64,000 nt of DNA from Nectonema munidae (lineage: Eukaryota > Nematomorpha > Nectonematoida > Nectonematidae), in assembly GCA_030549495.1 (NCBI GenBank), contig JAUIRK010000343.1, positions 186,001-250,000 of the forward strand, written 5' to 3'. This document shows positions 57,201 to 60,200 of the stretch, piece after piece; position 1 is the stretch's first letter; the number at the start of each line of letters is the position of its first letter. Below the pieces are notes generated by a model that made no database searches, was not told the origin of the DNA, and saw only the letters and a list, made by a program, of their open reading frames with translations. The translations under genes were made by a program, and so were the position numbers.

Positions 57201-60200
57201 TAGTATCCTGCTCATCACTAATATATATATTATAGAGTAAATCTTCCTGCGAACACCTTTATTCCGCATATACCCAATTAAGAAATCTTCAATTCATTTC
57301 TTCAGTAAAGACATTTCTCTAATGAGGACATCAATGCTAGTGCAGCATGTCCGTATTATAAAAGAGTCAAAATATGAAAGACAGATTGGAGATAGACCAT
57401 TACAGTTTAAAGGTTGAAGATGAACCATCGTAGTATACAGGTGTATAGGTAATAACGTGTGTAGCATCGATATCAAATCTTACATCTAGCAAAATATGAA
57501 CAGAAAGTTGAACATTGTCTCCCTAGGGCCTAGTCATTTGTACGTAGAATAGAAACCTATACAGGTTGGAGATGAATCAGGTTCGAGACGACACTCAAGT
57601 TGTCTACCCGCGTTCAACCGTACAGGTTATAAGATATTATATTAACAGAAATATATTTTTAATTTTGAATTCAATCCCTTTACATTGAAGCTCTTGCAGC
57701 CCCTTCTCTTATGGAAATTTTGGCCGACGCCACCAATGAATGTGCAAAATAATGTTTGTTCAGCATTTTTTGATAACTAGAATTTAAACGCAACTGTTAC
57801 ACATGTCAAAGCCAAGGTAGCATTGCGTAATAGGAAAGTTGATTGACAGTATTTCCAACGTGTCCCGGTTTCAGCATCCTTGCACATAATGTCTTGAAAA
57901 TTTGAATCCAATATGACACCTTCTTTGCTTATAGTTATATACAAGCGTGCAATCCAACTGCTTATATAAATATAAATCAATATCGCCAAATTATTAGTAG
58001 TAGTACCCATACTATTTTTATGTGTATCTCTTATTTTAGGAATCCGTCAGTAAAATGTCTGTGTTTCCATGTTTCTGTTACTTCGACAAAACTCTTTCCC
58101 AATCCTTCTCCCCTGTTTTGTTTCATTTTAAGTTTAAAAATTTGCCTTCAGAAGTGACAAAGTTAAAAGATCAACTATCCACGGCGTCACGCTTTTCTAT
58201 TGATTCTCTTTCACCCAAAAGAAACAATGAGAATCGTGTTAAGTTCACTGTTATAATGGTTGATCAACACGCGATCGATCTTCAGATAATCGAGTTTTCA
58301 AAGAGTGGAAGCTATCGATTAAAATGCGAAAGCCCACCCCTACACTCTGATCCTTTTCATCTCTTGATAATAGGTACTTAGTGATTCTCCTCTTTTTTGC
58401 AGAAATTCATCACTCACGAGTCTTCTATTTCAGACGAAATTTTTGCCCCAGAAAAACCCCAAATTACCGAGAATTCTCATTTAGGAGTCAAAGTTACTTG
58501 GCAAGTCACTTCCAAAATTAGCCATTACCCCTTCTTCAATTTCTCAGCTGAAATTCAGTTTGAAGGTAAGGAATGCCAACATTTCATTATCTTGTATTAT
58601 CTTATTTTATTCCTAGACGAAGAAGATGAATGGCACCTTTTTTCTCCTTACATTTTGAACAGTGAACTTTGTATTGAGCCTCAACAACTCGTTTCACTTC
58701 GCAAATCCCACAAGCAAGATTGCGAGTTTTCTATTCGCTTTCGCGTGAACCTGCAAACCGTTTTCGGGTGTAGTAAATTTAGCGAACCTTCCGAACTTTT
58801 TACATTTGACCCAAGTCCGCAAAGCTTTCACTATTCCAGACCTGATCCAAAGATTTGGTTATCCAATTTCGACGAGATCTTTGACGTTATGGAAACCTAC
58901 AAAGAGTAAGTAATTGATTTCACAAGTTCATAAAAGTTGATCATCCAATTATAATCAGCATCTGATGCATCACTGTTATCAGCTAACACAATTTGTTCGA
59001 TACAATTTTTTTATAATTTAAAATTCTTGTGCGTAAATTACGTGAAGCTATTTTAAATTTATGTTTTATAGAGTATTAAAAAATTATACTTTAAACTAAA
59101 AATTATTTTATTGATTATAAATACAAATATTTTTATTTTATTGTAATATATTGTATTCTTCTTTACCTTATTCTTTTTATTGAAAAATTTTCACTTTTGC
59201 CTATAGGGACAAATATGTCCCGGTCCCCTTGTAAATATATATTTTTTATATTTAAACTAAAACAGCGTTCGTTATAATTTAAATATATACACTTAAATAT
59301 TTATTTTTTTATAATGCATTCTTAATTTTGCCGTTTCTGTCTTGATTCTACAAAAAGATTTCAATTTCCCATTTTTAACATAAAAAACAGCCTAAAGCAA
59401 AAAAATAATAGTAAATAACTTGTTTTCAAAAACGTATTTTTAATTATGAATGTCTTATTGATTGAATTTTGCACATATATAAAATTATATGTAAATATAA
59501 ATGAAATTAATTTCAGATAAAACTCGTGGTACATATATGTCCCGCCGGCGTTAAAGGGTTAGCGAGTTCAAAGCTAGGAATTTGGGTGTGTTCACGATAT
59601 TTATGGCAAACTGGAAAAGTTAGGGTGTTATATTTCAAAAAGTCAAATGAGCGTAGTATTAATAAATATTAATGGGAGAAAAGAATCGATTTGGATTTTT
59701 GAATTGAAATGCATGTTGTTTATATTCGGAGAATGTTTTTGAATTTAAAATTCTTTCTTTTATAAGCACGTTGCAAGGATAGATGTATTTATCGTTCATT
59801 TCATTCAAAGATATTTGTTTTGATAATTTAATTGAATTTGTTTTATGACCATTTAAGTGCCTCAAAAAATATAATAATGAGAAAAAAAATCTCCTGGATT
59901 TAAGCGTAATAAGGAAACGTGGCTTTTAAAGAGTTAAATAGTTTTTATGTTTTGAAAGGTCATTCGGTAATTTCGATCTTATAATAAAGTTTTGTTGCGT
60001 TAGAAAACATATTATCACGAGTATTATTTCCTTATATATTCGTCTTATATTATTCGAGTTTATTTACTTCTATCTTTTAATAGGACTCGTTTTAGTCACA
60101 TCAAAGTGGTGCAGCAAAAGACGAATGGCTGCAAGTACTACGCTAAAATAATTGCGCGCAATTTACGTGGTCTGCAGTCCGTAGCCAAAGAGTATAAAGT

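Noticed and set aside
57244-57300. Tigger terminal repeat
   Set aside because: Only a loose resemblance to the CAGT(C/G)AACCTCNNTTATCCG consensus, with no transposase sequence nearby.
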